Shown: positions 42,401 through 55,295 of the stretch, in pieces
Numbering within the stretch: position 1 is the stretch's first letter
Layout: the number at the start of each line of letters is the position of its first letter
NCBI GenBank assembly: GCA_964036295.1
Contig: OZ038462.1
Span: forward strand, 37,423,680 to 37,487,679
Length of the DNA: 64,000 nt
From: Plumapathes pennacea
Taxonomy: Eukaryota > Cnidaria > Anthozoa > Antipatharia > Myriopathidae
Direction of reading: 5' to 3'
The notes under the pieces: generated by a model
What the model saw: the letters and a program-made list of their open reading frames with translations, nothing else
The model's database searches: none
Told to the model about the DNA's origin: nothing
Made by a program: the position numbers and the translations under genes

Positions 42401-45400
42401 TTAAGGGATGATAATAATGAGACAATGATATATAAGTTTAGCAATGATAACATGATGATGATAGTGATGTTGATTGTAATAATGATGATGATTGTGGTGA
42501 TTGATTTTCAATTTCTTGATTCAGTATAATCTTGTAACATTTTCATGGCATTTGGGTGGACTCCCCTTGTTTCTTATTTACTTTAGGGATGTTCTAATAG
42601 ACAGGGTATGGTTTTCAGGGTTCTCTATCTTAAACAGGGTACTGGTATGAACATCCTTAGCTGGGGCAGATCCAGGATTCTGTGAAGGGGGGTTCGAGCA
42701 AGGGTTCCTAGATTCAATAAAAGGCACTTTTGAGCAAACGTAATGTTCAGATTGATATTTTTCATATTGATGAGTGAGCCAAGAGAGGGTTAGAGTGAAC
42801 ACCCCCCCCCCCCCCCCCTGGATCCACCACAACCTTGGCATCTTGAACAGCAACAATATTGTCTTTTCTTAAAATGTTCCTATTACTTATGGAGTTAGAA
42901 GAGAATTAAAATGCTCTGTTTGATGAATATTGTGTTCTTGTGAAACCAAAAGATATTCTTGTCATTGCCACACTGGCATGGTGTTCATAGACTGACAGAG
43001 AAAAAAGGGATGTGTTGCCTTATACCCTATTCACACCAACTAAACTTGTTTAATTAAACCAAGTTTTCTAGACTGCATTAAAACCTGTTTTGATTTTGTG
43101 TTAATTACACAACATTTTACACCACTTCGCACAGGTTGTTTAGTTGGACGGGTTTTAAGCCAGTTTAGTTTTGCTGTGCGTGCATTGTAAATGGCCGACC
43201 TAACTAAACAAGTTTTATTAAACACCTTTTAAACAGGTTTAAGCATTGGTGTGAACGAGATATTAGACAGGGTAATGACATTTACAAATTTGTGTCTTGA
43301 GTACGTTTTATTAGGGTTTGAGGGCATCAGTAGCTCCTCTACTTACTATGCCGTAAGTTTTCTAGTGGAGTATTATTTCCATATCTTGGCCTTGTACATG
43401 TACAACCAGTTTGTAACTGGATTTGATCATGTGACACAATTTCAGCCAATAGGTCGGTCTCAAATTGGAGAAACAACTGTTAACAACTAAGGTACTTATG
43501 ACACTGTACAATTTTTGTACTTGAGCAACAAGGGACTGGTGGAAGCTCTGTTACCAAGGAGATTAACTGACCATTCTGCACTGTAATTTTGTCTTTTAGT
43601 ATCTTCTCATATCTGTGATGACCAGCATAAAGGTTTTGCCATGGTACCCAAACTTGCTCTAGATGTCATGTCTTGTGAAGTGGTACAACTACTACAGCTG
43701 TCTAAGTCAGCAGTGACTCCCATCAGTTACTGTGTGCCTCGTAAGGTAAGCTTTTACAAAGAGACTCACATGCAAAAACATGGAGGGAGACTAAATAAAT
43801 GTTTGCTATTATTTTATGTAATCACTTTAAAGGGCTTCTCACCCACAGTCCTTTGCATGCCAAAATCCTCGATCCGCCATATTTAGGGCCCTCAAAAGTC
43901 GAAAGCAATCCACTTCCATCTGAATCATTTGAGCAGAGGATTAGTTTCTTTTGACCTAAAAGTGTTACTTGCCTGTTTTTCTTTACATTTTTTTATGTTT
44001 TTTTTCATGTTGGAAACCAAATTCAGCCAGATCTTTTTGCATATTTCTAGATGTAAACAAAAACATTGAATTGGCTGAGAGGGCCCCTTTAAGTTATAAG
44101 ATGTATCAATGTTAGGTCAGAAGGCCATAGATAATGAATGTTCTGCCAGATGTACACATTTTGATCATTTTTATAGCCCTGTTAGAGCCTGTTATACTTT
44201 TAGCATCTGCACATCTATGAGGTTGACTCATTGTCTAGTTTTACCTCTCACAAGAACTAGTAAGTATTTTGTTTATGATGGATTTTTCTGGTGTTAATAG
44301 ACCTACAGGGAGTTCCATGAAGACTTATTTCCTGATACCTTTGGCAGTGAGCCAGCAATGACAGCTGAGCAGTGGTTTGATGGATCAAACACCCCTGTGA
44401 GTATTTTGGGACAATATTTATTAGGCATTTATTAGACAATATTTATTAGGTGATCAGAGCAAAACTCAAATCAGCTATGTGCAGTTCCATATGAAAAAAA
44501 AAATGGCAGGATATCTCTTGTTTTAGTTCAAGCTCGTCAAACTATCAATTTCCCCAGCAGTTGCCTGAGTGATTTATTTTGGTCATCTTAAATTCTAATG
44601 TTTTGATTCTACTTTTAGTTGCAGTAAATTTCTAAACTAAGATATGAGATTTTTTTTTCTTTCCATTATACATGTATAAAATGGCTATATGACTTTTTTC
44701 TTTTCCTTTTTCTTTCTTTCTTTTGTTGTTGTTGTTGTTGTTGTTGCTTGGATTGAATGGCCACATATTCTCTTCCAGATGGAAAAAGTCAGCCTTGATC
44801 CTGCCAAGCGTTCCAAACCCTCAACTACAAAAAAACCTTCAGTTGTTGAACAATGCTCCAAGCCAGAACCTCAGTCTGAGCCAGTACCACAAACCAAACC
44901 AGTTATCCAGAAAAAACCAGTTATCCAGGAAAAACCAGTAATCCAAGCAAAACCTGTATTGCAGGAAAAACCCAAGGTGGCTGAAACACCAGTTACCCCT
45001 GTGGTGAGGTTCAAAATATTAGAAAATAAGCTATGATTTAAGGTAAAATTTCTCTCTGTACAGTATAAAAATCATGTCTGGATATATTAATATATAATAA
45101 TTAACATAAACAACTATTGTTTCATGTCTTTTTGCATGGCCTTCATGTCAATGCAGTTATCAAGTGAGCAAGTTGAAGAGAACAAACCGAAGGAGGATGT
45201 AAAGCCAACCAGTGATCCAGTTAAAGCTTTCTCTGCTGTCCGTACATGCAAGTTCCGACACATCCAAGGAGTTCCCATGCACAAAAGTAACAACATAGAA
45301 AACATCCGTAACTTGAGCATGTCAACATTTGGTGAATGTGATGGACTGCAAGTTAACAGGGAGTTTGTGGCTTTTCCTCTTGCTGGACCTGGTGGCCAGT

Positions 45401-48400
45401 TGGCTGTTTTACAGGTCAGTTTGGAGTTGCTTTATTCATAATATTGTGCTGACAGATAAAATGTGGGTAGCATTTCTTAACTTTTTATAGACATACACAA
45501 CTGTGTTCTTGAATACATTGAGAAAATATTGAGCAATGTGACGAATGCTAAGTTACGGTACTCAATTCATATTATTATAGAACTTTATGGGATTATAAAA
45601 ATATTGGTAATAATGTCGTTTCATACGTGTTTACCAACCACATAGGTATTGACCAGTGTAATTTGTTCATGATTTACTGAGTCTATTGGCACTAAAGCAA
45701 ACTAATCTATCCCCATCCCTGGAAGCTCTGCTTCTTGACTGAGTGGGGCCCAGAACAGGACTTTCAAAATTTCTTGCATCCTGACAATTGATTAAGCTTG
45801 TCATCTCTGCACACTTTCCATTGCTTGGTGCTTTATTTCACTTTGTTTCTTTTGTTGATCAACAGATAAACAAGCCTTGCCGCTTGCCCGATAGTGGTCT
45901 ACCCTTTATACAGTGTGGAAGTACAGTCATGGATTTTGTTCTGGATCCTTTTGATAATCATAGCCTGGCTGTTGGTGAGGTTCAAACCCACTTGATGGAG
46001 GTTTTTGCTGTCTTATTTTAGTGACATTGAGTTTGGATGAGGTGTTGTCCTGTTTTGCTTTACCTGCAAAGAGCCAGAAACATCAGTCACAGAATTAGCA
46101 TATCTACCAATAATAATTTATCTTTTTTATACAATCCAATTGCTTTACTGTTATGCCAATGCATAGTGTACGGCAGGGAATCTATCCTCCAGACAGTCTA
46201 GTCAAGTTGAAGCATTTTGTAGGCAGAACAATATTGACAAACCAGACATTGAAATTGCTATGGGAACCCCTCCTCCCCCCCCCCCCCCCCCCCCCCACAA
46301 GTCATAAACATTGACCACTCCCTTAGCACAATTCATTCAAACGTTGAGCTTATTATCACACAACATGATGTTAGTACTGTACATTATTAACAACTTTGTT
46401 GAGCACACAAGGCTGAGATCATTTCCTTAGAAACAGTGTCACATTTACAGACTTATTGTTGTTTATTTAACAGCATGTGAGAATGGTTTTATCACTTTGT
46501 GGCAAATTCCTGATGGTGGACTCACAGAGATCCTAAATGAACCTCAGGCTGTCCTGAAAGGTGGGCTGTACTTCTTATTTTCTCCATGAAAGTCAGCAAG
46601 TTCATCTGGCCTTATTATAAGACCTCAGGAAGAACTAGAAAAAATTGATTAAAATTGCCCTTTAGAAAATGATGATGAGTAAACACCATAAACAGTGAAC
46701 TATTTTTTGGCTTCAGAAATATACAAGGATATTTGTCTTGGAAGGATATTATCTGTTTCAAGAAGCAGGTTGTCAACTATGAGCTTCGACGAACAGACCA
46801 TGTCCAAGGACAAATATCTGTGCATGTGGTATTTCTGAAGCCAAAAGTACCATTATAGTTTGTTGTCCTTCAAATAGTTTGACAGTTTACAGGCTGGGGA
46901 TTATATCAGCTGAGTCATTGGGTAACTTGTCACGAATCCACCAATCACACACTAGAGAAAATATTTCATGGGTCACATTAAGTATGAATACTGCATTGTA
47001 CAACCTTCTCATAATAGTCAGGCAAATAGAATATATTGTAATCAGTGCCTTGCATCATTGATGGATAATTTGTACCTCATCTTGTACATTACATGTATTT
47101 ATTCCTCTTTTCACTTCATTGAATTAAAATTGAAAAATTGTCATTTTCTTCAGGACACACTGACAAACCTAACATTGTGAGGTATCATCCCACGTGCCAG
47201 GGCCTCCTGGCATCAGCAGCATATGACATGCAAGTCAAGTTGTGGGACCTCAGTAGACAGACAGATGTTATTACACTTTCAGGTCACTCTGAGCAGGTAT
47301 GGTTTATAGTGTATCTTTTGAAGAAAAACATTCATATAATAATTTCATTGTGGATGGGCTAGTTTTAGCCTGCAAATACAGCCGCCTCACCTTTGGTGGC
47401 TTTTTTTCAAAAGCGACTGTGTTCGAGGCAAGGCTAGTTTATCAGTCTGTAAGTGTGTATTTGCATTCTGATTGGATCCCTTGGTCTTAACAGTATGGAC
47501 CGATCTGCAGAAGATTCAGAAGATTTTTATCTGATTTTCTCTAATTCCTCCACACCAATGCTGAAACACACAAACTTGTGGTGCAGTCTAGCAGTTGCAA
47601 AGCTTAGCCCCTTTATTAACCACACACTCTTTTGTACGATGAGCTCATGTCTGTTCTAGTATAAGACCACAATGAACCTCTCCTGGCTCTGCTAATACTA
47701 GCACACAAATGCTATCACAAATGCCTTTATGATCACCTTCACGCGGTAATTGTGAACAAGTTGAACTGTCGGTAAGTGGTCGGTATACGATTTACCGACC
47801 ACATACCGACCACGCGATTGACTTTACCGACCACATACCGACCACTCAAAAACTTTTACCGACCACTTACCGACCACACTTTTTGCTACGTATTTTTTTC
47901 CGTTCTCTTTTCTTTTTTAAGAATTGAAAGCAAGAAAGACCGTTTGATTTATTCGCGATGTGATTTGCACGTGTGCTGTAATCGATGTGCGTGAGCGAAA
48001 TCAGTCTGGTTGTCGAAGTGAAGTTGTCATTGACTTTTATTGAACTTGGTGGCTCCTAAAAGAGCCGTTGTTTTCGAGGCGAATCTCACTCAAAGAAGTT
48101 GAAAATTGAAAATTACTCAACACATGTCAGGGTTATCTAATAACACTGTAGGAAAAATGTTGAAGGCGCTGCGCTCTGTCTGTTCAAACAAGATTGCCAC
48201 CGATCTTATTAGGATTGGTGGACCAGGCCACATCGTAGAGATCGACGAGTCCAAGTTCGGGCACAAACAGAAGTACCACCGTGGGCGGTTTGGCGAGGGT
48301 CCTTGGGTTTTTGGTGCGATCGACCGAGTTACAAAACAGGCCATAGTCTTCAGAGTCCCAAATCGCAAACGTCAAACCCTACTGCCGATAATACAGCGCC

Positions 48401-51400
48401 ACATTTTGCCGGGAACAACTATACACTCGGATGAGTTCACTCCATACCAGACGCTGCACAACCATGGATACCTTCACCTGACGGTGAACCACTCCGAGAA
48501 CTTCGTTGACCCTTTCACAGGTGTGCATACCAACACTGTCGAAGGCCTCTGGAGTGCTGTGAAGCGAAAGCTGAAGCGGATGAACGGCACTCGCTACGAT
48601 CGCATCCCAGAGTACCTTGACGAGTTCATGTGGAAACGGCAATTCAATCAAGCTGACCGGTTCCTTTCAATCATCGAAGACATCGCCGCAGGCTACTAAT
48701 GGCTTGCAACTCATAACAACGGCTCTTTTAAGTGAATGATTCATCTAGCGCTTCAATTGAACGTTATCCGAAATGAAAAACGCTACCGACCACTTACCGA
48801 CCAAACCTTTCACTTTACCGACCACTTACCGACCACATCATAAATCTTACCGACCACATACCAACCACTTACCGACCATGTTACCGACCACGCTACCGAC
48901 CACGTTACCGACCACATACCGACCACATACCGACCACATACCGACCACATACCGACCACATACCGACCACATACCGACCACATACCGACCACATACCGAC
49001 CACTTACCGACCACATACCGACCACGTTTACCGACCACATACCGACAGTTCAACTTGTTCACAATTACCCCTTCACGCAATCTGTGTTAAAGATTTATTG
49101 CTCAGGAATTTGAGAAAATATTTATCATCTTTTTCGCTCAACTGAAGATACCGTAAAATAATAAGCTAATTATTGTTCCTATTCAAACCCCACATTCAGA
49201 AGATTTTTATTTGATCATGTTAATATTGTTTGCTTACATTTTAGGTGTTTTCTATTGGATGGAGCTTAGATGGACACTACCTGGCAACTGTCAGTAGAGA
49301 CAAAAAAATTCGCTTGTATGATCCCAGAGCACAAGATTCTCCTGTGCAGGTCAGACACTGATACATGTAGATACATGTTGATACATGTAGACAAGAATAA
49401 TAGAAATTCCCTAGCTCAGTTCCTCAATAGCAACACAGATTTGCAGTGGCATTTCCTAGCCCCCAATCCATTGATGTTCGCAATCAAACTGACTTTGTTT
49501 CCTTTGATGTGTTGTAGACAGGCCCAGGCCCAGAGGGGAGCCGTGGGGCCAGGGTGGCATGGGGTGGACCAAATGGTGATTGGTTGATTGTGTCTGGGTT
49601 TAATCAGTAAGTATTCCATGCTCCTTTTTAGGTATTAGCCTCCTTATACAGCAAACAGAGAGTGGTTTCTCTGGGCGGACTGATGGTGATTTTGTTTGGT
49701 TTTCTGTGCAGGAGGAGTCAGAGAACAGTCAGTTTATATGACAATCGTGACTTGTCAAAGGTGCTCTACGCTTTAGAAACTGATGCGGCCCCTTCATTAC
49801 TGATACCATTTTATGATGAGGACTCCTCAGTGTTGTTCCTGAATGGAAAAGTGAGTTCATAGCACAAGCGGTTTTAGTGCAACCCAAAGCTTGTCTACCT
49901 GCAGACATACTGCAGCAGGTACATTTTGTACTGTAGTTGCATCTGATTTTGTGGCCCATTATATATAATGGGTGGTGAGTGGTAAAATCCGAGACTCACC
50001 GAGACACAAAGACCCTTGAAAATCTGAGATCGAGACTTCAACCACTCCAAGACTTCGACATGGATTTCAAGATACAAAAAAAAAACAAGACTTTGAGACT
50101 CAAAACTTTTCAAGACCCACGATCTTCTAGGTTACCATTCCCCACCCCTATTATGCTACTATTTTCTTATAAACGTAGCTACAGCTAATTATACTTGTGT
50201 GGCTGGCACTGTAGAAGAATTATTGTTTAGAAGTATGTTTAAAGTTTACTTCAATAGAGGATGTGGTATGGCCATAGTAATTTCTTACAGATTCGTGCCA
50301 ACATAGTGCTGAAGCATGACTTGTTATATTTACAGTCGCATAACTTGACCTCTATTTACTTTTTAACAGGGGGGCACTACACTGTTAGCATATGAAGTCT
50401 GTGATGATCCACCACATTTATTTGAGCTAACACACCACAGGACAGCTGAACCATACCAGGTATGGACTGCAACCACTGATCGTCTTATACTCTGTTAATA
50501 CAGCTAGTGTGGAGTGTAAATTAGATGACCAACAGGGGAAGGAACATTGGAGTGATTGTGAAAACTTCATAACTGCAGAGGTCACTGCCAAACTAGACAA
50601 AACCAACTTGGCAGCCAAGAGTTTTTCAGATTCAATTGATTTGTGTTTTTAGCAAAATAATGGTGATAGTAAAAAGTGTTAAATACCATAATGGATGTGA
50701 CAACAGAGTGCCATAAAAATGATTTTGAACATTTTTACTGACTTTTCATTTCCTTATATAGGCTTTTGCATTTCTAGACAAGACAGTTTGCAATGTGCGA
50801 GATGTGGAGTTTGTAAGGGCTGTTAAACTATCAAAGACAACGATAGAAAAGGTCATGTTCCGAGTTCCACGAGTCAAGGTAAATAATGATAATACTTACC
50901 GTAACGTTGCACTTGTCATGTGCTGAACTCAATGCAAAATGATCTCAAACACTGGATTTTGCTCCTTTGCATTGAGTTCGGCACAATTGTATAGTTTGAC
51001 GTTTGAAGCAGGCCTAAGCTTCATTGTGTTCTATTATTATTTGCACAGATGGAATTCTTTCAAGATGATCTGTTCCCTGAAACACGGATCTGGTGGGAAC
51101 CAGCCCTGAAGTCTGCCCAGTGGTTAGCAGGAGAGAACGGGGAGCAAGCACGGCTCAACTTGTGTCCTGCTGACATGAAACCTTGTGAGTCAACCTTGCA
51201 TGTTTTCTAGTACAGCTGACTCACAAGAAACTGAAGATTCCAGTAGACCCAAACGGTACCATAATTTCCTATTTTGAAAAATTAGGGGCTTCAAAAAAAG
51301 GGGGACTTAAACCTGTGACCTTGATATATGAAAGGGTAAATTATTATGATTGAAGGTTAAGTGGTATCACAGAGATCATGGGTTTGAATCCTGTATTAAA

Positions 51401-52897
51401 GCCCTGAATGTCCTATGGCTTCTGTTTGTTGCACATGCACTTCACAGTGATTGTACCACTTTTGGACAGAGGAAAGTAATATTAAATTACACAAATTTGA
51501 ATTCCAAGAAAAATATGAACAACAGTATGTGCAAGCTAAATGACATGAGCATGGGAGATGTGAAATGTATCTTTGAGTGTTCATCTCAATTTCTCGTGAG
51601 TAAGTGAACAAGTTAGATATCGACATGAACATGAGAAGATAAATTTCATATCTCCAAGAGCCCATGTATTATTCTGTTTATTTCATAAACTCTGGTGATG
51701 CAAAGATTTCCTAGCACACTTAATTGTATTTTATTGTATTATTTATTGTATTTTTACGTGTGCTCAGATGTGGCATTTAGTGGTAGTGGAAATCTCTGTA
51801 TCACACCAGAGTTTATGTAATAGATTAAAATAATATTTAAATTTCAAAGGGGCACTCTCAATAATATTGTTTGACTGTTTTGTTTGTCCAGTGAGTCAAG
51901 CCCCAAAACAAGTGCCTAAGTCTAAAAAATATGACAGCAGACAGGAGCTTGATGAGTTCAAATCCACGGAACAGAAGAAAGAAGAGGTGAATAAAGGGCC
52001 ATAAGCCCAGTAAGCTACAGCATATAGCTATGTGTTACCCAAAGGGTGTGGATTTAGAGCATTAAGACCATAAATATTATGGTGACCAGGACTTAATTGA
52101 GGGAGAGTGCTTACTTGAGGGAGGGTGCTTCATCGAGGAAACATGATATCTCACATTCTTCCACATTGGAATTAAGAAATTTGGCAGGTCTGAACCTAGC
52201 TAGGATTTGGTTTAAGTATTTCATAACCTACCTGGGTTCAACTTTGAAATCTAAAGCACCTAATTTGCCTTTGCAGCTTTTGTCATCTATGGTAAAGAAG
52301 CTGGGTAACTATGATGATGAACCACTTCCTCAAGAACTTCAAGAGGGTGTGGATGATGATGAATGGGTCAGTTGTGATTTTTTGTACTAACTTGTTTTCT
52401 AAATTAATGCAATATTACCTGTTGATCACTCTAATGTGGCAAACACTTAATACCATAAAAATATGCTCTTTTCCAATGTTCATTACCTATTGAGCTAGAT
52501 CCTGCAAAAACAGCACCTTAGCGTGGCACATTATCTGTATCATTTAACCATACTCATGTCAATTGAGCTACAATCACAGTCAGCTGTTGTTGGATTACTT
52601 TGTATGTGGGACACTCTGCAAAAGTGCTAATTTTTCACCATCACTCCTTGTATAACAGCAAAAGTGGCTCCCCCTTCCCCTTTACGATGTTGCTGAAAGG
52701 GAGTGCACTTTGAGCACACTCAGTCAACATTGTAGGGGGGAGGGGGGCAGGAAGAGTGAAAGTGTCATATTTTTCAGATAAAAGGCTAAGTGTCCCATTA
52801 CTTTTGACCAGGATTGAATATTCACAACAGAGCACAACTTTCACCTGTACAACTTGGTCAAGGCTAAAGTGTGTTTGTTTAATTGCAGGATGACTAA
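36460..52897 (+). CDS. CORO7: Coronin-7, complete, 29 coding exons, 944 residues
   Basis: Exons: 36460-36519, 38032-38131, 38383-38463, 38991-39061, 39742-39813, 40226-40267, 40438-40504, 40959-41035, 41326-41373, 41534-41620, 41808-41890, 42173-42227, 42312-42369, 43600-43745, 44301-44396, 44779-45003, 45157-45414, 45866-45974, 46474-46560, 47154-47296, 49245-49349, 49518-49606, 49712-49850, 50370-50459, 50762-50878, 51049-51184, 51892-51986, 52277-52366, 52889-52897. All junctions are GT-AG, all phases agree, and the total is 2835 bases. The N-terminus MHRFRASKYRNAAAKPAKRE is the coronin signature. Two WD40 beta-propellers follow (DFVADMDFSLFDDNILCTCS and IKLWQIP in the first; NIVRYHPTCQGLLASAAYD and VKLWDL in the second). 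They are joined by a Pro/Lys linker with KPVIQ repeats (exon 16). The tail is acidic and ends DDDEWDD, an Arp2/3-type acidic motif. Long coronins act at the Golgi and on actin. Human coronin-7 is 925 residues. The first donor (gag|gttggt) is weak. Confidence 0.95.
37018..37369. repeat. Foldback repeat: 150 bp arms around a 54 bp loop, coronin-7 intron 1
   Basis: 37018-37164 and 37219-37369 are near-perfect reverse complements, from ataatcagaatactgcacaa through cccttgatctacc, an A-run (T-run on the right arm) and cagccatggacagctgttt. The arms differ mainly in A/T-run length and a few substitutions. The loop 37165-37218 contains ggccttattaggcctcgtc, itself a small palindrome. It would form a very stable hairpin in RNA or single-stranded DNA. 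Confidence 0.85.
39081..39411. mobile_element. Palindromic MITE in coronin-7 intron 4
   Basis: 13 bp terminal inverted repeats, ttagggtgcattc (39081-39093) and gaatgcaccctaa (39399-39411). The interior consists of repeated inverted words such as tattccggaat, gaatagg and ttctgt. It starts 19 bases after the end of exon 4. GGGTGCATTC-type ends recall Harbinger-related MITEs, but the flanks (TTA and TAA) do not prove a target duplication. Confidence 0.65.
39886..40135. repeat. 51 bp tandem repeat, 4.8 copies, coronin-7 intron 5
   Basis: Four identical 51 bp units start at 39932, 39983, 40034 and 40085 (gtgaggtctgagaacattat and so on), preceded by one shortened, diverged unit. Because 51 is a multiple of three, open frames appear on both strands. 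They are not genes. Confidence 0.95.
42663..42830. mobile_element. Short hAT-like MITE in coronin-7 intron 13
   Basis: The left part ggggcagatccaggattc with a following G-rich run mirrors the right part with a C-run and cctggatccaccac. The pattern GGATCCAGG plus homopolymer is frequent in hAT-derived MITEs. No target duplication was confirmed. Confidence 0.45.
43022..43262. mobile_element. Palindromic MITE in coronin-7 intron 13
   Basis: The left end ataccctattcacaccaact mirrors the right end attggtgtgaacgagatat. Inside, aaacttgtttaa/ttaaaccaagtttt and aaacaagttttattaaacac mirror each other too. About 240 bp, non-coding. Confidence 0.6.
46272..46298. repeat. Poly-C tract in coronin-7 intron 18
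   Basis: An uninterrupted C-run of about 20 bases after cccctcctc. Similar C- or G-runs occur at 16750, 18265, 23509, 25580, 34090, 34507 and 42802; several belong to MITE ends. Confidence 0.8.
46704..46846. mobile_element. Small palindromic MITE in coronin-7 intron 19
   Basis: The left block ttttggcttcagaaat and gatatttgtcttgga mirror tccaaggacaaatatc and atttctgaagccaaaa on the right. About 143 bp, non-coding. Confidence 0.6.
47786..47882. repeat. Left subterminal array of the Merlin element
   Basis: Seven or so copies of accgaccac separated by at, gcgattgactt and similar spacers, in the same orientation as the right array. Units near the very end point inwards (gtggtcggt at 47776). Confidence 0.85.
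48124..48699 (+). pseudogene. Merlin (ISXO2/IS1595-type) transposase, N-terminally incomplete
   Basis: The open frame runs from before 48106 to 48699, with the first in-frame ATG at 48124. The catalytic triad fits: D in VEIDESKFG (codon 48244), D in TIHSDEFTPY (codon 48430) and E in HTNTVEGLWSAVKRKLKR (codon 48541). The core is colinear with IS1595-family enzymes, which cut and rejoin the element ends in the nucleus. About 192 residues remain. The usual N-terminal helix-turn-helix is missing from the frame. Text that could be its remains (SEVVIDFY) lies in another frame at about 48018-48042, so the gene looks decayed and the element non-autonomous. Confidence 0.85.
48784..49053. repeat. Right subterminal array of the Merlin element
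   Basis: More than twenty copies of taccgaccac, most with an 11 bp period in the central run 48903-49004 and irregular spacers outside it. Open frames on both strands here are by-products of the repeat. Confidence 0.9.
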
Positions 52898-53347
52898 AGT
52901 GATATTTACAAAGTGAAATATGTGAGTGGAAGGTTCAAAATAGTGTCCATCCTCATACACTATATAATGAAATTATCCATAAGCACAGGTGCCTTGTGCT
53001 TTTAATAGTGCATGGCCAGGTTTTAATGACTGGTCAACACTTTTAGGGAGAATTTTTTGCATAAAATTAGATTTTATACTGTACAGATTTGAAATTGAAA
53101 TTAGATTTTGTGGAAAATGATCATAGCAAAACTTCCTGTCAGTTTGAAACAAACAGTATGATACATGTCAGGAGAAGGTGAATGTATTTGTTTGGTTTTT
53201 CAAGACTTCAATGTATTATGAAAAAAGTGTTGCATGATTTAAAATAGCCCATAATAATTTCAAAACATGTAGTATCTGTTGTAATTTTAAGAAATTCTTA
53301 TGTCACTTCTTGTCCATGTCTTTAGTGAATGATCTTCTAAAACAACA

Positions 53348-53353
53348 AATAAA
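53348..53353 (+). terminator. Candidate poly(A) signal of coronin-7
   Basis: AATAAA lies 450 bases after the coronin-7 stop, the first strong signal that I noticed downstream. Confidence 0.45.
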
Positions 53354-53417
53354 ATATTTTCCTTATCATGGCTGAAGTGTAGTCTGTTTGAAAATTTTAG
53401 GGTCCCTGTGAGAACAT

Positions 53418-53594
53418 GTATTTTACAAGTTGGACCATTAATTATTCTAACACCACTAAATGGACTCCAATCTAGCAAATCTGCACAATGTTACAGAGTA
53501 CAGATCCCAAGTGCACAACCACAAATATTTTGCCATGGTACTGGATTAAAGTTAATTTTTAAATGTGGGAAAATTGGTCCAACTTGTAAAATAC
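53418..53594. mobile_element. Small MITE downstream of coronin-7
   Basis: gtattttacaagttggacca on the left is mirrored, with one mismatch in 22, by ttggtccaacttgtaaaata on the right. The unit is 177 bp and non-coding; the open frames in both directions come from it. Confidence 0.6.
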
Positions 53595-53599
53595 ACTTG

Positions 53600-55020
<1,421 letters not shown>

Positions 55021-55295
55021 GACTTGGTGGTCGAGCAGTTTGGGGGTGGTGGACCTGAATCCGTAATGAAGCTCCAAGCCAGGAGGTCGTGGGTTCAATT
55101 CCCACGGCCGGCAGTAGTAAGAGGGTTTTTCATCCGAGGAGGCAACTCCAACGGTTTTTCCCTTCTGAACCTGTCTTCTTTCTACAGGTATTCCACCGGT
55201 CGGACATTTGAAACATGAGCCTCTGGCTCAGGAGAGTGGGCAACCACTCCCTAATGCTTCGACTTTAAATAAACGATATTTATTTATTATTTAAT
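55021..55295 (+). mobile_element. tRNA-derived SINE
   Basis: The head looks like a class II (Leu/Ser type) tRNA: an A box in tggtcgagcagtttgg (about 55028-55043), a long variable region and a B box ggttcaattcc (55092-55102). The B box lies in a perfect T-arm (gtggg, seven-base loop ttcaatt, cccac). The acceptor stem does not pair, so it is not a working tRNA gene. A 170 bp unrelated body follows and the element ends in an A/T-rich tail (taaataaacgatatttattt). RNA polymerase III would transcribe it from the internal promoter. The exact ends are estimated. Confidence 0.7.

Larger units (their letters stand above)
47745..49069 (+). mobile_element. Merlin DNA transposon in coronin-7 intron 20
   Basis: A 9 bp target duplication, CCTTCACGC, flanks the element (47736-47744 and 49070-49078). 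The terminal inverted repeats are perfect over 30 bp, starting ggtaattgtgaacaag, and go on to 41 bp with one mismatch. Length is 1325 bp. It holds an IS1595/IS1016-type DDE transposase, which together with an 8-9 bp duplication and GG-starting ends defines the Merlin superfamily. Both subterminal regions are arrays of an 11 bp unit, taccgaccaca. Coronin splicing is intact on both sides. Confidence 0.93.

Noticed and set aside
48124-48699. Bacterial contamination, suggested by an IS1595-type transposase
   Set aside because: The element has Merlin ends and a 9 bp duplication and sits in an intron of a gene whose exons run on correctly on both sides.
48784-49053. CRISPR-like array of regular short repeats
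   Set aside because: The units are 11 bp without unique spacers, lie inside a eukaryotic Merlin transposon within a coronin intron, and have no cas genes nearby.
48773-49090. 105-residue Thr/Pro/His-rich protein and its antisense counterparts
   Set aside because: A translation of the taccgaccaca array, not a gene.
55021-55110. Functional tRNA gene
   Set aside because: The A and B boxes and the T-arm are good but the acceptor stem does not pair and a SINE body follows.
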